Below, piece after piece: positions 61,269 to 64,000 of a stretch of DNA of 64,000 bases. How positions within the stretch are numbered: the first letter of the stretch is position 1; each line of letters opens with the position of its first letter. The notes beneath the pieces are model-generated. The model saw only the letters and a program-made list of their open reading frames with translations, did no database searches and was not told the origin of the DNA. This stretch comes from Limanda limanda (Eukaryota; Chordata; Actinopteri; Pleuronectiformes; Pleuronectidae): NCBI RefSeq assembly GCF_963576545.1, contig NC_083645.1, positions 682,001 through 746,000 on the forward strand, in the 5' to 3' direction. A program made the position numbers and the translations under genes.

Positions 61269-62190
61269 AGGGCCCGAGTACTGATCAAAAGTCAGGTGAG
61301 GCCCTATTGAAATTGTAAGGATTATTATTATTATTCAGGCAAATTAATTGGCTTTTTGAGGGCTTTACCATGCTGAAATTCTTACCAAAATTTGCAGAAA
61401 GTTAGAAAGTGGTGAAAATTTACGTATTCCGAAGGAAATTTCAATGGGCGTCGCAAAATGGCTCAACGGTGCCCCCCGAGACCCCTGGAACGTGTTCACA
61501 TTGACCGGTCTTCACAAAAATCAATATACAGGTGTAGCATGACCTGACAAACAAAAAAGTCTTTAGGTGCAATTGGAAAAACACAACAGGAAGCCTGCTA
61601 TTTTGCATTTAGTGGCCATTTTGGCCATATTCCACATTTTTACTTTGATGTACTTGTACCAGGGCTTTCATCCGTATCAACTTCAAATTGAGATGAGTGT
61701 CATCACAACAAGATGGAGATAAAAACTGACTGAGGGATTGATTTTTCGTCACACGGTGTGACCCTGGCGTGGCGTCAAAGTTTGATTACACGCCATTAAA
61801 ACACGATGTTCTGTAACGCGGGCATACATGGACCATGAATCCTTTGATGCTGAGCCGCAAACAAACAACTCCACTCCTGCAGTGTCAGTCTGCCTAGATC
61901 AAAGGAAACCTTATGTCTTGCAAAGGTCACGTCTCTTTCTCGCTCAGAATTGGGACATTTCCTCAAACATTGAGGTACGGCGCACTAAAAGAGTCCACTG
62001 TGCATTGTCTTATCACCACCAAACTGCAGCTCTGTGTCAATATTTCCTCAACATCATAGCGCCACCTACTGATTCGCCATGAAACAGGAAGTACTTTGTA
62101 AATCCACTCTGCATTATCCAACCCTCCCAAAATTACTGACCCATGATCAGAGTCCAAGCCTGAACAGCTCTGTGTCAATATTTCCTCAGT
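61269..62190. repeat. AGGGCCCGAGTACTGA dispersed fish repeat
   Basis: AGGGCCCGAGTACTGATCAA, GTGAGGCCCTATTGAAATTG and GTAAGGATTATTATTATTAT begin a repeat common in teleosts. It continues with TGACCGGTCTTCACAAAAAT and GCGCCACCTACTGATTCGCC. The word CAGCTCTGTGTCAATATTTC occurs twice (62029 and 62166). It is in the first intron of trappc11. Confidence 0.6.
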
Positions 62191-62798
62191 CATTATTATT
62201 TTATTTTTTTTGTTTAAAACCTTACTTACTAATAGCATCATAAGTATACCAAACTGTAGAAACAGAAACGCAACAGAATACTGATTACACGATTCATCAA
62301 TGTGCAATTTGGTTTTACTACGTTATAGCTGCTGGCGGTAAAAGGCTGTTTTGCTTTGTACATTATTGAATTGCAATTGCCGAAACAGCATTGGAATTCT
62401 ATTAAGTACTGATAAACATCTAAAATCAAACCCTTGTGAACCCACTATAAGTATAACGTTGAAAAAAACAGAAAAATTAAATTATTTGGAATAAGATACA
62501 TTTACACAAAAACATCCCTTGAAACCTTTTGTTGGATGATTGAACACAAATTAAATGCAGAAGAACACTGGAGACACTGACTATCAGAGAATGTACAGAA
62601 AAGCTGCCTGAATGTGTTGCCACGGTGTGGTTATGCCTGCTTAATGTGTTCTACTGTATTGTTTTCTGTTGTATTCTGTTCCTAACGATCCTTCATTCAC
62701 TTTAACTTGAAGGAATCCTGAAATGTCCCATTTTAATCAAGTATCTCTTTTCCGGTTGTTGCTCTGCCATGTGAAGGTATATCCATTAGTGAACAATC

Positions 62799-64000
<1,202 letters not shown>

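Overview
The window is nuclear DNA of a teleost fish, probably a spiny-rayed (acanthomorph/percomorph) species. The evidence is intron-rich vertebrate genes with consensus GT/AG splice sites, fish-type L2, Rex-like and L1 retrotransposons, Tc1, hAT and piggyBac-like DNA transposons, a BEL/Pao LTR element, tRNA-derived SINEs and long (AC)n tracts. No bacterial, CRISPR or operon structure is present.

Three host genes can be read exon by exon. (1) FCHSD1, plus strand, 4095-20004: 17 exons from inside the F-BAR domain to the stop codon; the exons for the first part of the F-BAR domain lie left of the window. (2) RELL2 (RELT-like 2), minus strand, five coding exons from 33308 down to 26467, with a probable 5' untranslated exon near 59366-59620. 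(3) The first two coding exons of TRAPPC11, plus strand, 62799-63433, with a probable non-coding first exon ending at 60727. FCHSD1 and RELL2 are convergent, as I recall for human 5q31, which favours RELL2 and FCHSD1 over the paralogues RELT and FCHSD2. Next to RELL2 stands TRAPPC11 rather than HDAC3, which suggests a lineage rearrangement. The facing first exons of RELL2 and TRAPPC11 lie about 0.8 kb apart and probably share a bidirectional promoter with an ETS-type CCGGAAGT site.

The rest is mostly mobile DNA, much of it nested. 1-3.9 kb: an L2 LINE split by a Tc1 element, then a second L2 tail. 4-20 kb: FCHSD1, whose introns hold a piggyBac-like MITE, SINE and BEL LTR relics, a 19-bp minisatellite inside a foldback element that was hit by Tc1 and then by L1, and a hAT-like element sitting directly on a splice donor. 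20-26.4 kb: intergenic repeats. 26.4-33.3 kb: RELL2 coding exons, with a hAT-like element in one intron that carries a broken histone H3 gene. 34-57 kb, inside the inferred 26-kb first intron of RELL2: a Rex/L2-like LINE split by a 5.6-kb L1, a hAT relic, a gypsy integrase relic, two hAT-type MITEs, and an autonomous-type hAT element split by a young BEL/Pao element with apparently identical LTRs. 57-64 kb: promoter region and TRAPPC11.

The least ordinary objects are the BEL element, whose polymerase region is replaced by a long Lys/Glu-rich reading frame; the histone-H3-bearing hAT element with a perfect 8-bp target duplication; the hAT insertion whose target duplication includes the FCHSD1 exon-15 splice donor; and the very long last exon of RELL2. 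All identifications are from reading and memory of the families; no search was run.
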